Positions 51,647 to 61,557 are shown, counted from the stretch's first letter. The stretch is DNA of 64,000 bases from an uncultured Oscillospiraceae bacterium (GCA_934448295.1 CAKSEY010000001.1:124001-188000), one strand, 5' to 3'. The notes: generated by a model from the sequence alone, not told the origin. A program made the numbers and translations.

Positions 51647-54073
51647 TCACTTTACAACAATGTTTACGAGCTTGTTCGGAACCGCGATCTTCTTTACGAT
51701 GGTCTTTCCGTCTGTGAAGGACTTTACCTCCGGCAGCTCGAGCGCGAGCTTTTCGAGCTCCTCCTTAGCGCAGTCAGCGGGGGCGCTGAAGCGTGCCTTT
51801 ACCTTGCCGTTTATCTGGACTACTATCTCAACGCTGTCCTCAACGCAGAGCTTCTCATCGTACTCTACCCACTTCTGCTCGTTGAGCACGCCCTCGTAGC
51901 CCATTACCTGATACAGCTCCTCGGTGATGTGCGGAGCGAACGGGTTGAGGAGTATCAGCAGGGTCCTGTAATCAGCGCGGGTCAGGGAGCCTGCCGCGTC
52001 TATCTCGTTGAGCAGTCCCATCATGGTAGCGATGGCGGTGTTGAACTTCAGTGTCTCAATGTCCTCGCTGACCTTCTTGATGGTCTTGTGCATGGAAGCG
52101 CGGAGCTTGTCGCTGTACTCGTCCCCGGGAACGACCTTCTCCTGCATTGCCCATACTCTGTCGAGGAAGCGCTTGCAGCCCTTTATGCCGTTCTCCTGCC
52201 ACGGGGCAGCCTTCTCGAAATCGCCCACGAACATCTCGTACAGGCGGAGCGTATCAGCGCCGTACTCCCTGACTACATCGTCGGGATTCACAACGTTGCC
52301 CTTGGACTTGGACATCTTCGTGAACTCGCCGGGACGCTCGGGGTCCTTGCCGAGGATCATTCCGTGGGAGGTGCGCTTCATGTACGGCTCCTTGCAGGGA
52401 ACTATGCCCTGATCGTAAAGGAACTTATGCCAGAAGCGGCTGTACAGCAGGTGGAGCGTTGTGTGCTCCATGCCGCCGTTGTACCAATCGACGGGCATCC
52501 AGTACCTGAGCGCTTCCTTGGAGGCAAGCTCCTTGTCGTTGTGCGGGTCGCAGTAGCGCAGGAAGTACCAGCTTGAACCAGCCCACTGGGGCATGGTGTC
52601 GGTCTCGCGCTTTGCGGGACCTCCGCAGCAGGGGCAGGTTGTGTTGATGAAGCTCTCCAGTGTGGAAAGCGGGCTTTCGCCGGTGTCTGTCGGCATATAG
52701 CTCTCGACCTCCGGGAGCTTCAGCGGCAGCTCGCTCTCAGGGAGCGCTACCCAGCCGCACTTCTCGCAGTTTACAACGGGGATAGGCTCGCCCCAGTATC
52801 TCTGGCGGGAGAATACCCAGTCGCGGAGCTTGTAGTTGACCTTCTCGCGGCCCTTGCCGTTTGCGGTCAGCCACTCCTTCATCTTTACCTTTGCTTCCTC
52901 AACGGAAAGCCCGTCCAGGAAACCGGAGTTGACCATAACGCCGGTAGCGCAGTCGGTGAACGCAGCCTTCTGGACGTCCCCGCCGCCCTTTACTACCTCG
53001 ATTATCGGCAGATTGAATACCTTTGCGAACTCCCAGTCGCGGGTGTCGTGCGCCGGAACTGCCATGATGGCGCCGGTGCCGTAGGTCATCAGAACGTAGT
53101 CGGAAATGAATATCGGTATCTCAGTGCCGTTTACCGGATTTACCGCGCGGACGCCCTCCAGCTTTACGCCGGTCTTGTCCTTGTTCATCTCGGTGCGGTC
53201 GAAGTCAGACTTGCGCGCAGCGGCAGCCTGATACTCGCGTACGGCGTCCATGTTCCGGAGCCTGTCAGCCCACTTCTCTATGATGGGGTGCTCCGGGGAG
53301 ATTACCATGTATGTCGCGCCGAAAAGCGTGTCGGGACGCGTGGTGTAGACGGTCAGCGTATCGCCGGCGGTGGTGGTGAATTCCACCTCTGCGCCCGTGG
53401 AGCGGCCTATCCAGTTCTTCTGCGCGGTCTTTATCTTCTCGAAGTAGTCAACGCTGTCCAGGTCGTCAAGCAGCTTCTGGGCGTACTCGGTGATCTTGAG
53501 CATCCACTGGCTCTTTACCTTGTGGACTACCTCGCCGCCGCAGCGCTCGCACACGCCGTTAACGACCTCCTCGTTCGCAAGGACTACCTTGCAGGAGGTG
53601 CACCAGTTCACGTTCATTTCCTTCTTGTATGCAAGACCAGCGTTGAACAGCTTCAGGAATATCCACTGCGTCCACTTGAAGTAGTCGGGGTCGGTGGTGT
53701 TTATCTCCCTGTCCCAGTCAAAGGAGAGACCCAGGGACTTGAGCTGCGCCTTAAAGCGCGCAACGTTGTTCTTTGTAACGATAGCGGGGTGTATCTTGTT
53801 CTTGATGGCGAAGTTCTCGGTAGGCAGACCGAAAGCGTCCCAGCCCATCGGGAACAGCACGTTATAGCCCTGGAGTCTGCGCTTTCTGGACACGATATCC
53901 ATTGCGGTGTAGGGGCGCGGGTGACCGATGTGGAGTCCCTGACCGGAGGGATAGGGGAACTCTACCAGCGCGTAGAACTTCGGCTTGGTGTAGTCGTTTT
54001 CTGCATGGAACGTCTTGTGCTCGTCCCAGTATTTCTGCCACTTGTTTTCAATGGCGGTAAAATCATAACCCAT
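51647..54073 (-). CDS. leuS: Leucyl-tRNA synthetase
   Basis: 808 aa class I enzyme charging tRNA-Leu. HIGH is in [13 protein letters not shown]. The CP1 editing domain is at about 215-400 (the T-rich region and [21 protein letters not shown]). Zinc-ribbon cysteines CTSCK...CERCGG and CPCCGG are present. [14 protein letters not shown] is intact. AAAGGA lies about 14 nt before ATG 54073. No T-box leader is present: only 115 nt separate it from the next gene. Confidence 0.97.
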   Translation of the reverse strand: MGYDFTAIENKWQKYWDEHKTFHAENDYTKPKFYALVEFPYPSGQGLHIGHPRPYTAMDIVSRKRRLQGYNVLFPMGWDAFGLPTENFAIKNKIHPAIVTKNNVARFKAQLKSLGLSFDWDREINTTDPDYFKWTQWIFLKLFNAGLAYKKEMNVNWCTSCKVVLANEEVVNGVCERCGGEVVHKVKSQWMLKITEYAQKLLDDLDSVDYFEKIKTAQKNWIGRSTGAEVEFTTTAGDTLTVYTTRPDTLFGATYMVISPEHPIIEKWADRLRNMDAVREYQAAAARKSDFDRTEMNKDKTGVKLEGVRAVNPVNGTEIPIFISDYVLMTYGTGAIMAVPAHDTRDWEFAKVFNLPIIEVVKGGGDVQKAAFTDCATGVMVNSGFLDGLSVEEAKVKMKEWLTANGKGREKVNYKLRDWVFSRQRYWGEPIPVVNCEKCGWVALPESELPLKLPEVESYMPTDTGESPLSTLESFINTTCPCCGGPAKRETDTMPQWAGSSWYFLRYCDPHNDKELASKEALRYWMPVDWYNGGMEHTTLHLLYSRFWHKFLYDQGIVPCKEPYMKRTSHGMILGKDPERPGEFTKMSKSKGNVVNPDDVVREYGADTLRLYEMFVGDFEKAAPWQENGIKGCKRFLDRVWAMQEKVVPGDEYSDKLRASMHKTIKKVSEDIETLKFNTAIATMMGLLNEIDAAGSLTRADYRTLLILLNPFAPHITEELYQVMGYEGVLNEQKWVEYDEKLCVEDSVEIVVQINGKVKARFSAPADCAKEELEKLALELPEVKSFTDGKTIVKKIAVPNKLVNIVVK

Positions 54074-54188
54074 TTTTTTGTAGTCCTTTCGAGGGATTTT
54101 TGATATAATACTTCAATTTATTATTATACTATATTTCCGCGCGGTTGTCAATCATTCGGCGGGAAAAATAACGCCCCGGAGAGGAATT

Positions 54189-55301
54189 TCAGCCGCTTTG
54201 CCGCCCCGCCTTTTCAACGGACAGGATAAGTATTCCAGCCATAGCCATCACGCAGACGGAAAGCCCGGCGTTTACGGAGAAAATCTCCCCGCGCACGGCG
54301 GTCTCCGAGTAGGTCTCCTGCGCGGTGGCGGGCACAAATCCCGCCGGTATCGCGAAAGCCGCGCTCAGCAGCGCCGCCGGGAGCCGCGAGAGCGCCAGCG
54401 GCTTCACCGGGACATTCCCGCCGGAGACCGCTGTTACCTGCATAAGCACGCACACTCCGCCGAACGACAGAAGCCCCGCGCACACCGGAGCCGCCGCCCC
54501 TCCCGGGAGCATATCCCGCACCCGAGTCACCTCCAGAAAAGCCGGGAATATCCGCGCGGAATTGCTCCCCGCGCCGAGCCTTTCCAGCAGCGCGCTCACA
54601 AGCCCGGAAACCCCGGAGCAGTCAAGCAGCGCCGTCACCGCCGCGAAAAGCGCCGCCATAATGCAGATGGTATACATCACCCGGGCGCCGCTGTCTACCG
54701 AGCGCACGAAGCATTCCGCCGAAAGGTCGCAGCGCGTATTCCCGCTTTCCAGCGTGATTTTTTCGCCCGTGCGGCAGACTATCACGGCTATGACAAGCGA
54801 GCTGAGGAAGCACGCCGCGAATATTATCCCGCCCGCCGCCGCGCTGCCGAATACCCTCATTCCCGCCGTGCCTATCACGAAGGACGGCCCGCTGCCATAG
54901 CAGCAGCACAACATTCTGCCCGCGTCCCGGCGGGAGAGCCTGCCCTCCCTGACCAGACCGGAAAGCAGCCGCGCCCCCACCGGATATCCTCCGATATTCG
55001 CCAGGACGAATACCGCGCACAGCTCCCCGGGGATACCGAGAAGCTTTGAAAGCGGCAGGGTCAGCGGCTTCAGCGCGAGGGTGTACAGCCCGCTCTGCTG
55101 CATATATACAGCAAGCACGGTGAACGCAAACAGCGCCGGGATCACTACCTCCACGCAGCCCTCCAGCGAGGCTTTCACCGCCCCGGAAAGCTCCGCCGGG
55201 AACAGCAGCACCCCCGACGCCGCGCAGACCAGCGCCCCCGCCAGGAAGTACCGCCCCGCCGTCAGGGAAAAACCGCCGCGCGGCTCTGTGCGGGCGTTCA
55301 C
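54189..55301 (-). CDS. YlbJ-like sporulation membrane protein (nucleoside-recognition/Gate family)
   Basis: 370 aa, about eight membrane helices. The Gate-domain segments VEVVIPALFAFTVLAVY and GGYPVGARLLSGLVREGRLSRRDAGRMLCCCYGSGPSFVIGT are the hallmark of YlbJ, a SigE-dependent protein needed for the heat resistance of B. subtilis spores. The start is GTG 55301, which overlaps the stop of the preceding gene by 4 nt (GTGA), with GGAGG 4 nt before. Confidence 0.85.
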   Translation of the reverse strand: MNARTEPRGGFSLTAGRYFLAGALVCAASGVLLFPAELSGAVKASLEGCVEVVIPALFAFTVLAVYMQQSGLYTLALKPLTLPLSKLLGIPGELCAVFVLANIGGYPVGARLLSGLVREGRLSRRDAGRMLCCCYGSGPSFVIGTAGMRVFGSAAAGGIIFAACFLSSLVIAVIVCRTGEKITLESGNTRCDLSAECFVRSVDSGARVMYTICIMAALFAAVTALLDCSGVSGLVSALLERLGAGSNSARIFPAFLEVTRVRDMLPGGAAAPVCAGLLSFGGVCVLMQVTAVSGGNVPVKPLALSRLPAALLSAAFAIPAGFVPATAQETYSETAVRGEIFSVNAGLSVCVMAMAGILILSVEKAGRQSG

Positions 55302-55681
55302 ACGTCCTCCGGGGAGTTCACGCCGGATACTCCCCCAGCCGCGCCGAAGCCCATGCACAGCGCCAGTTTCACCGGGAACATTCCTCCCTGCACCGTGCCG
55401 AAAATAAGCCCGAGGACTATCAGCGGCAGGCAGTACGCCGCCCCGCAGAAAAGTCCTGTCTTGATCCCGCCGCGCCTGCGCATTTTCCCGGCGGTGCGCC
55501 CGCAGATGAAGCTCCCCAGCGCCGCCGCCGGGACAGCCGCAAGCCAGGAAAGTCCGCTGTCCGCGCCGGTGAGCCACATTATAAGCGCCCCCACCGCCGC
55601 CGCTGCTATGGTCGCTATGTAGCCTGCGGCAAGTCCCGCCCCGAAAGGCAGCAGCCGCGAGTTTCTCTTCTTTCTTCTCAT
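55298..55681 (-). CDS. TIGR04086/DUF3792-type small membrane protein
   Basis: 127 aa, four predicted helices with a basic N-terminus (MRRKKRNSR). The pattern GLAAGYIATIAAAAVGALIMW ... GSFICGRTAG ... GLFCGAAYCL is typical of this small family, often seen near sporulation or secretion genes in Clostridia. It is coupled to the YlbJ-like gene. The function is unknown. Confidence 0.8.
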   Translation of the reverse strand: MRRKKRNSRLLPFGAGLAAGYIATIAAAAVGALIMWLTGADSGLSWLAAVPAAALGSFICGRTAGKMRRRGGIKTGLFCGAAYCLPLIVLGLIFGTVQGGMFPVKLALCMGFGAAGGVSGVNSPEDV

Positions 55682-55833
55682 ACCGTCACCCTTTCAACCT
55701 GCTGTAACAGCTTATGCGGCACTTGTCCGGAAAATTCCACAGGAGATGTTTCACACTTGACTTTTATGTGTATTTTTCACAAATCTTTCACCTGAAATTA
55801 GGCTTGCTTTGCTGTTTTTTACCGAATACCCCC

Positions 55834-55862
55834 TTGATTTATTTTTGAAAATATTGTATAAT
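55834..55862 (+). promoter_or_regulatory. Promoter of the PocR-domain chemoreceptor
   Basis: TTGATT (55834-55839), 17 nt, TATAAT (55857-55862) in an AT-rich stretch. Confidence 0.75.
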
Positions 55863-55921
55863 ATTAAATACAGATCATATGCTCAAAGGCATTATAAAAT
55901 CCAAAAAAGGAGCCTGTTATC

Positions 55922-56938
55922 ATGGACTTAAACAACATAACCCTTCTCGATGTCATTGACAGACACACCCTCCAGAACATCCAGGACGCTTTCGCGGCTG
56001 CCACAGGAATGGCGGCGATTGCAACCGACAAGAACGGTCCTGTCACTGAGGGAAGCAACTTCACGGATTTCTGCATGAACCTTACCCGCAAATCCCGCAT
56101 CGGCGCAGACCGCTGCAACCAGTGCGACCTGCGCGGCGGCGAGGATGCAAGCCGTACCGGAAAGCCCGCTGTATACTACTGCACAAGCGGTCTGATGGAC
56201 TTTGCAGCCCCTGTCATCGTGAACGGACAGCATATAGGAAACCTCATCGGCGGTCAGGTGCTGCCTGAGGAACCTGACGAGGCTAAGTTCCGCCGCATCG
56301 CGGACGAGCTCGGCATTGATCAGGACGAGTACATAGCGGCTCTCCGCAAGGTAAGGATTATCCCGAAGCGTCAGATAGAAGCAGCCGCAAATCTGCTGTG
56401 GCAGATGGCGAACGCTCTTTCCGAGGTCGGCTATCAGAAGCTGGTTGCGCTTGATTCCCAGAAGGGCAAGGAAGACCTTATCAGGGACGTTGTAAACAAG
56501 TTCTCCACCATTGACGAACAGATGACCGACGTCATGACGAATATTCAGAACCTTGAAGCGAACTTCGCGACCATCAAGGATTCCGCAGGGACCTCCTCCA
56601 AGGCTGTCGAGAGCACGGACGGCATCGTAAAGGCGATTGAGAACGCTTCCACTCAGCTCACGCTTATCGGCTTCAACGCCTCCATCGAGGCAAAGCGCGC
56701 AGGAGCTGCGGGTGCGGGATTCAACGTAATCGCGCAGGAAGTCCGCACTCTCGCCGACAAGAACACCAAGCAGGCTAACGAGGTTGAGAACACGCTCAAC
56801 CAGATAAAGAAAGCCATCACCGGGATCAACGCGCAGCTCAAGTCCTGCAATGATGAGATCCAGAAGAATGCGGACGTTATCGAGCAGCTCAAGACTCTTG
56901 TTGACGAGGCAAGCGAGCAGGTAAAGGCACTTAAGTAA
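55922..56938 (+). CDS. Soluble chemoreceptor with PocR sensor and MCP signalling domain
   Basis: 338 aa, no membrane helix. Residues about 10-170 are a PocR sensory domain (ITLLDVIDRHTLQNIQDAFAAATG, GADRCNQCDLRGG, AGLMDFAAPVIVNG-like GLMDFAAPVIVNGQHIG). In PocR of the propanediol operon this domain binds 1,2-propanediol. Residues about 185-335 are a shortened methyl-accepting signalling hairpin (FNASIEAKRAGAAGAGFNVIAQEVRTLADKN). The usual long coiled coil is trimmed. It lies 53 nt upstream of fucO, whose product makes or uses 1,2-propanediol. Confidence 0.88.
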   Translation: MDLNNITLLDVIDRHTLQNIQDAFAAATGMAAIATDKNGPVTEGSNFTDFCMNLTRKSRIGADRCNQCDLRGGEDASRTGKPAVYYCTSGLMDFAAPVIVNGQHIGNLIGGQVLPEEPDEAKFRRIADELGIDQDEYIAALRKVRIIPKRQIEAAANLLWQMANALSEVGYQKLVALDSQKGKEDLIRDVVNKFSTIDEQMTDVMTNIQNLEANFATIKDSAGTSSKAVESTDGIVKAIENASTQLTLIGFNASIEAKRAGAAGAGFNVIAQEVRTLADKNTKQANEVENTLNQIKKAITGINAQLKSCNDEIQKNADVIEQLKTLVDEASEQVKALK

Positions 56939-56991
56939 GCTGTACCGGGAACCGGTTCAGATATATTTCCAACAAGAAAGGAAAATACATC

Positions 56992-58140
56992 ATGGCAAAC
57001 AGATTTATTCTCAATGAAACCTCCTATCATGGCGCAGGGGCGATCGCCAACATCGCTGTTGAAGCGAAAAACAGAGCATTCAAGAAAGCGTTCGTATGCT
57101 CCGACCCCGACCTCATCAAGTTCGGTGTTACCAAGAAGGTACTGGACGTGCTGGACAAGGACGGGCTTGCTTATGAGGTATATGACAATATCAAGCCGAA
57201 CCCCACCATTGAAAACGTACAGACCGGCGTAGATGCGTTCAGGAAGAGCGGCGCTGATTACCTTATCGCTATCGGCGGCGGCTCCTCAATGGACACCGCA
57301 AAGGCTATCGGCATAATTATCAACAACCCCGAGTTCGCCGACGTGCGTTCGCTGGAGGGCGTTGCCGACACCAAGAAGCCCTCTGTTCCGATAATCGCAG
57401 TTCCTACCACGGCAGGCACCGCCGCTGAGGTAACTATCAACTACGTTATCACAGACGTTGAGAAGAACCGCAAGATGGTATGCGTTGACCCGCACGACAT
57501 TCCCGTTGTTGCTGTTGTTGACCCGGATATGATGTCCACAATGCCCAAGGGGCTTACCGCAGCCACCGGCATGGACGCACTCACACACGCTATCGAGGGC
57601 TACATCACCAAGGCGGCGTGGGAGCTTTCCGATATGTTCCATCTTAAGGCTATCGAGATAATCTCCAAGTCCCTGCGCGGCGCTGTCGCAAACACTCCCG
57701 AGGGACGCGAGGGAATGGCTCTGGGTCAGTACATCGCAGGCATGGGCTTCTCAAACGTTGGACTGGGTATAGTTCACTCCATGGCTCATCCGCTGGGCGC
57801 GCTGTATGACACACCCCACGGCGTTGCAAACGCGATAATCCTTCCGACCGTTATGGAGTACAACGCTCCCTGCACCGGCGAAAAGTACCGCGATATCGCC
57901 AAGGCAATGGGCGTTGAGGGCACCGAGAAGATGTCCCAGGAGGAGTACAGAAAGGCTGCTGTCGAGGCAGTAAAGCAGCTCTCCAAGGACGTTGGTATCC
58001 CCGCTGACCTCAAGGATATCGTAAAGCCCGAGGATATCCCGTTCCTTGCACAGTCCGCTTACGACGACGCTTGCAGACCCGGCAATCCGCGCGATACCTC
58101 TGTTGATGAGATAACGGAGCTTTATAAGAGCCTTATCTGA
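56992..58140 (+). CDS. fucO: Lactaldehyde reductase / 1,2-propanediol oxidoreductase
   Basis: 382 aa iron-containing alcohol dehydrogenase that interconverts lactaldehyde and 1,2-propanediol during fucose or rhamnose fermentation. It aligns with E. coli FucO through MANRFILNET, GADYLIAIGGGSSMDTAKAIG, TTAGTAAEVTINYVITD and the metal region DALTHAIEGY ... HSMAHPLGALYDTPHG. AAAGGA lies about 10 nt before ATG 56992. It is co-oriented with the PocR chemoreceptor, with no terminator between. Confidence 0.94.
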   Translation: MANRFILNETSYHGAGAIANIAVEAKNRAFKKAFVCSDPDLIKFGVTKKVLDVLDKDGLAYEVYDNIKPNPTIENVQTGVDAFRKSGADYLIAIGGGSSMDTAKAIGIIINNPEFADVRSLEGVADTKKPSVPIIAVPTTAGTAAEVTINYVITDVEKNRKMVCVDPHDIPVVAVVDPDMMSTMPKGLTAATGMDALTHAIEGYITKAAWELSDMFHLKAIEIISKSLRGAVANTPEGREGMALGQYIAGMGFSNVGLGIVHSMAHPLGALYDTPHGVANAIILPTVMEYNAPCTGEKYRDIAKAMGVEGTEKMSQEEYRKAAVEAVKQLSKDVGIPADLKDIVKPEDIPFLAQSAYDDACRPGNPRDTSVDEITELYKSLI

Positions 58141-58156
58141 GATTTGGGTATATAGA

Positions 58157-58190
58157 AATTCCCCCGGTGTGAGCCGGGGGAATTTTGCGT
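58157..58190 (+). terminator. Terminator of fucO
   Basis: An 11-bp stem AATTCCCCCGG/CCGGGGGAATT with loop TGTGAG, then TTTTG. A close copy lies at 59197-59228. Confidence 0.92.
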
Positions 58191-58232
58191 TTGGTAATTT
58201 TAAGCGTTTAAAACTTTATAAGAATTCATCGA

Positions 58233-59069
58233 TTACACGATACACGACAAAAAATAAATAACAAAGATAAGTATTAACAAAATTATAGTTGACAATTCAA
58301 TTAAACATATAACCTTTACCCTATGCGTTCTATACTTTTCCATTTGTTCTTCAAAATTATCTTCGTTGTCATCAAAATCATCTTCATCATCTTCTTCGTC
58401 ATCAACTTCCTCTTGTTCCACATCAGATGCAAGATTATTTTCTTTTGGTGTACTTAACCTGAAAGCTATATTTATAACCAGTTGAACACCCAATAAAATA
58501 TAAATTGCAATCATTTTATTTGAAGGTATAACAGTTAAAACACCACTAGCTTTCACCTCTACAAATACAATAATCGCTGTGACAACAACAGAAGTAATTA
58601 AGCTGGGAATTACAGAGTACCTATGGTATTCCTTTCCGAATCCACATCTGTTCTTTAAATTTACATTCGGAATGTATAGTATTAAAACATACAGGAAATA
58701 AATAATGCACACAGCAATGGAGATTATGATCATAATTCCCGCAGCCAAAGCATAGTCAGATAGCACCATTAAGTCCGGTACTATGCCACCAAGCTGCCGG
58801 AAATAACTTGAACTATCAAACATATCAAAAACATTGACTAAAAATGATTGCTTAAAATACCCATCACCTAATGTAATTTTAATTACATCTGTAAATGACA
58901 GAATAATTATTGCAACCTGAACCAAAAAGGATACAATTGTATAGATAAGGCTCTGAATAGAAATATCGCCTTTTGTATGGATATGATTGGTTGTTTCCTG
59001 ATCTTTACCACAAAAGCCACAAAACCTGGCACCATCAGAAAGAGGTTTACCACAGTATTTGCAATACAT
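58233..59069 (-). CDS. Zinc-ribbon membrane protein, AT-rich (likely acquired)
   Basis: 278 aa. Zinc ribbon at the N-terminus (MYCKYCGKPLSDGARFCGFCGK), then four membrane helices (about 38-60, 105-130, 153-175, 185-205), a strongly acidic linker (EEVDDEEDDEDDFDDNEDN) and a fifth helix at the C-terminus. No known function. Base composition is clearly more AT-rich than the neighbours and codons end in A/T, which suggests transfer. It is the same general architecture as the protein at 37664-38419 but not an evident copy. Confidence 0.75.
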   Translation of the reverse strand: MYCKYCGKPLSDGARFCGFCGKDQETTNHIHTKGDISIQSLIYTIVSFLVQVAIIILSFTDVIKITLGDGYFKQSFLVNVFDMFDSSSYFRQLGGIVPDLMVLSDYALAAGIMIIISIAVCIIYFLYVLILYIPNVNLKNRCGFGKEYHRYSVIPSLITSVVVTAIIVFVEVKASGVLTVIPSNKMIAIYILLGVQLVINIAFRLSTPKENNLASDVEQEEVDDEEDDEDDFDDNEDNFEEQMEKYRTHRVKVICLIELSTIILLILIFVIYFLSCIV

Positions 59070-59196
59070 AATTGACCCTCCATGTAAGTTATATTACAAA
59101 ATGCTCTATTTGTTAATAAGGCGAAACTTCCTAAGCCTATAATTATAAATGTTATAGTGCAAATTACAGTTACTCGCACAGTCCGCTAACAATGAT

Positions 59197-59228
59197 ACTC
59201 CCTCGGTGTGAGCCGGGGGAGTTTTTTA
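59197..59228. terminator. Second copy of the fucO-type terminator
   Basis: ACTCCCTCGG/CCGGGGGAGT with the same loop TGTGAG, then six T on the plus strand. It is downstream of the dockerin gene on the minus strand, where no T tract follows, so it points the wrong way for that gene. Confidence 0.75.
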
Positions 59229-59229
59229 T

Positions 59230-60690
59230 TTACTTAACGTACTTGACCGTCCACTGTGCCGACCAGCTTCTTCTGTTTATCGCCGTGTCTGCAACTGCAT
59301 ATACCTTGCCAGTATCCGCATCAGCCCATAGGAGCCCAAAATCCTTAATGACAATATTTACCTTGCCTGCGCCTGCGTCAACAAACTTGAACCTCTGATT
59401 AAAGCCGTCGTGCTTGTCATATATCTGAGCATAACCGGTTCCGCCGTTTATGTCCACATTTTTATTGCAGTAGGACGCTTCAAGATTAAAGTAGCCGTCA
59501 TCAGTCGGAACTATGGTGAATTTCTGATTCTTTGCATAGTTGACTCCGCACAGCGTAACCGGGGTCTCGCTGTCGCTCCAGCCTCCGTAAACGTCCAGAA
59601 CAGCGTCGTCCCAGACCTCTGAGTAAAGCATACATACCTGCTGCGACTGAACCGGGAGTGAAGCTATCTTTCCCATGGTGTACTTCGTGATAAGTTCGAC
59701 GTCCTGGGAATCGATAACGCCGTCAAGGTTCACATCTGCCGCCAGTTCATTTATGGAGGTCCTGCCATTATCAGCAATATAATTATTTACCTGAACTATA
59801 TCGGTCAGCGAAACCTTTCCATCGCCGTTTACGTCGCCATAAATAAAGCTGGAATTGTCACTATATTCGGGAACCTCCGGCTCCTCTTGTACATCAGAGG
59901 GATATAAGACCTCTATGTAGCCCAGCGTCTTTTGCGAGGTGGTGTATCTGGTTTCGTACTTTACCTTTGAATAAGAGGGGCTGCCGCCGGAATTTCCGGC
60001 AATGGTGGTGATCGTCGTGCCGTTCACGTCGGTCACGATCGCCACATGATCCGGAACGCCGTTGTAATTTGCGTCGACAAGCAGCAGGTCGCCGGGCTTA
60101 GGATTATATGTACCTCGCTCATGATATACAAGCGGCTTGTTTGTGATCTCATCATTTTGGGCGTAGTCCATCAAACTCGGAACATAGGCATACTTTACAT
60201 TGATACCGTTCTGCGAAAGAACGTATGTAGCAAAAATGGAGCACCATGCAACGCTTCGGCTGCTGCCATAATACCATGATGTAAATGTACTGTGCTTATA
60301 GCCGAGGTAGGATACAGCCATGTCCACTACCGCCTGAGCAGTCGAGCTTGTTTCGGTGGATTCATCTACGTAGTAATAGTTATTGCCCTTTTCCGTGCAG
60401 TAAGCCAGATTTATCCAGCCCTCGCGCCAGCCATTTGTGCAGTATATCAAACTGGTATGTCCCCAGTCGCCGCTTATCTGGTCAACAAAAAATTCAGCGC
60501 CATAGCTCGCAGCACCGACCTTTTTGTAGCCGGTTCCCGGGCCTGTTCTGATGTTGGAGCCTGCTTTGCTGCCATATTCTGTTCCAATGCTGTAGTTTCC
60601 GACTGAATATGCTGCCGCTTCCGCTGACATTGAAAGTACCAATGCAGCAGATACTGCGGCGCAAACCAGTCTTTTCAATGATCGTTTCAT
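59230..60690 (-). CDS. Secreted CHAP amidase with dockerin and ricin-type lectin domain
   Basis: 486 aa. Signal peptide 1-27 (AEAAA). SH3-like region 30-100. CHAP domain about 115-245 with Cys150 (VAWCS) and His215 (PDHVAIV) as catalytic pair, so it is a predicted peptidoglycan amidase or endopeptidase. A type I dockerin with two calcium loops (GDVNGDGKVSLTD, ADVNLDGVIDSQD) lies at 284-345. The C-terminal 130 residues look like a ricin-type beta-trefoil. The dockerin would attach it to a cohesin scaffold. AGGAGGG lies about 7 nt upstream. It shares an operon with 60724-61425. Confidence 0.92.
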   Translation of the reverse strand: MKRSLKRLVCAAVSAALVLSMSAEAAAYSVGNYSIGTEYGSKAGSNIRTGPGTGYKKVGAASYGAEFFVDQISGDWGHTSLIYCTNGWREGWINLAYCTEKGNNYYYVDESTETSSTAQAVVDMAVSYLGYKHSTFTSWYYGSSRSVAWCSIFATYVLSQNGINVKYAYVPSLMDYAQNDEITNKPLVYHERGTYNPKPGDLLLVDANYNGVPDHVAIVTDVNGTTITTIAGNSGGSPSYSKVKYETRYTTSQKTLGYIEVLYPSDVQEEPEVPEYSDNSSFIYGDVNGDGKVSLTDIVQVNNYIADNGRTSINELAADVNLDGVIDSQDVELITKYTMGKIASLPVQSQQVCMLYSEVWDDAVLDVYGGWSDSETPVTLCGVNYAKNQKFTIVPTDDGYFNLEASYCNKNVDINGGTGYAQIYDKHDGFNQRFKFVDAGAGKVNIVIKDFGLLWADADTGKVYAVADTAINRRSWSAQWTVKYVK

Positions 60691-60723
60691 AACTGACCCT
60701 CCTGTTAGATTTTTTTAGTTGGT

Positions 60724-61425
60724 TTATTTTACTGTCACTTTCAGCTTAACGGTTTTGCCGTTGTATGTGCAAGAAATAACTGCCGTTCCCTTTTTCTTTG
60801 CTGTTACTACACCCTTGGCTGTTACAGACGCCACGGTCTTTTTGGAAGATGTCCACTTAGCTTTGCTGGAGGAAACTCCAACGGAATCAAGCTGCATTGT
60901 GTCGCCCTTTTTCATTGTTATGCCGAGATAAGTCAAGTCTGAAGATGTTTTGGCAGGGAAATCTGCGGTGAGCTTAAGTGTACCGTTGCCAGTACGACTA
61001 AATTCATCACAAGATACAGTAATATAATAAGTTCCCTTAGTCACTTTATATGTCGCAGAAGCCGAAAAACGTTCTGAAGTTGAGTTCCAATTTCCTCGTA
61101 TATAATTTTTTCCCTCTCCCCCTTCATTCAAAGAGCCGGCTTTAATATTAAGGCTTTCAACATTAAGATATGCACCGTCCTCGTCGTACACATGGAAATA
61201 ACTCCTGTATTTTGCGATCGACCAATTAATGACAAGATTACCCGTACCCTTTGAAGTTATCTCATAGGTTACGCTGTCATTCCATTCAACCGTTCCCTTT
61301 ACTTCCTCGCCGCTGCTTATCGCAACAGCGTCCTCAAACGGGTCTGCAAAAGCTGACATTGACAAGAAGCCCACGGACAAAACCGCCGCAACAACAACGG
61401 CTGCTATCTTTTTCACGAAATTCAT
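60724..61425 (-). CDS. Secreted protein with an Ig-like (Big2) domain
   Basis: 233 aa. Signal peptide 1-28 (SMSAFADP). Residues 30-155 are a beta-sandwich like a bacterial pre-peptidase C-terminal domain (VTYEITSKGTGNLVINWS, TYKVTKGTYYITVSC). Residues 160-233 are a Big2-type Ig-like domain (SSKAKWTSSKKTVASVTAKGVVTAKKKGTAVISCTYNGKT). No enzyme is visible; it is an adhesin- or wall-type secreted protein. AGGAGG precedes ATG 61425. It is first in the operon with the CHAP/dockerin gene. Confidence 0.85.
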   Translation of the reverse strand: MNFVKKIAAVVVAAVLSVGFLSMSAFADPFEDAVAISSGEEVKGTVEWNDSVTYEITSKGTGNLVINWSIAKYRSYFHVYDEDGAYLNVESLNIKAGSLNEGGEGKNYIRGNWNSTSERFSASATYKVTKGTYYITVSCDEFSRTGNGTLKLTADFPAKTSSDLTYLGITMKKGDTMQLDSVGVSSSKAKWTSSKKTVASVTAKGVVTAKKKGTAVISCTYNGKTVKLKVTVK

Positions 61426-61444
61426 ATTAAATACCTCCTAAGCG

Positions 61445-61550
61445 TTTGACCATTTTGGTCTTAAGTGAAGTATAGCACAAATTGGTCAATTTGTCAATAG
61501 CCCATTTTGTTCTAGGGTATAATATTATTAATTGTTCACAAAATGGAGGT
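61445..61550. promoter_or_regulatory. Divergent control region with repeated CCATTTTG motif
   Basis: Minus-strand promoter TTGACA (61497-61492), 17 nt, TATACT (61474-61469) serves the Ig-like gene; TATAAT (61518-61523) may serve the Xre gene, without a matching -35. The sequence CCATTTTG occurs in GACCATTTTGGTC (61448-61460, palindromic), in CCCATTTTGTTC (61501-61512) and inverted in ACAAAATGG (61538-61546). These are candidate operators for the adjacent Xre regulator. Confidence 0.6.
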
Positions 61551-61557
61551 AAAATTT

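Noticed and set aside
54074..54188. T-box leader for leuS
   Set aside because: The gap is only 115 nt and shows no T-box sequence or antiterminator. The same holds for lysS (3-nt gap) and metG (short leader).
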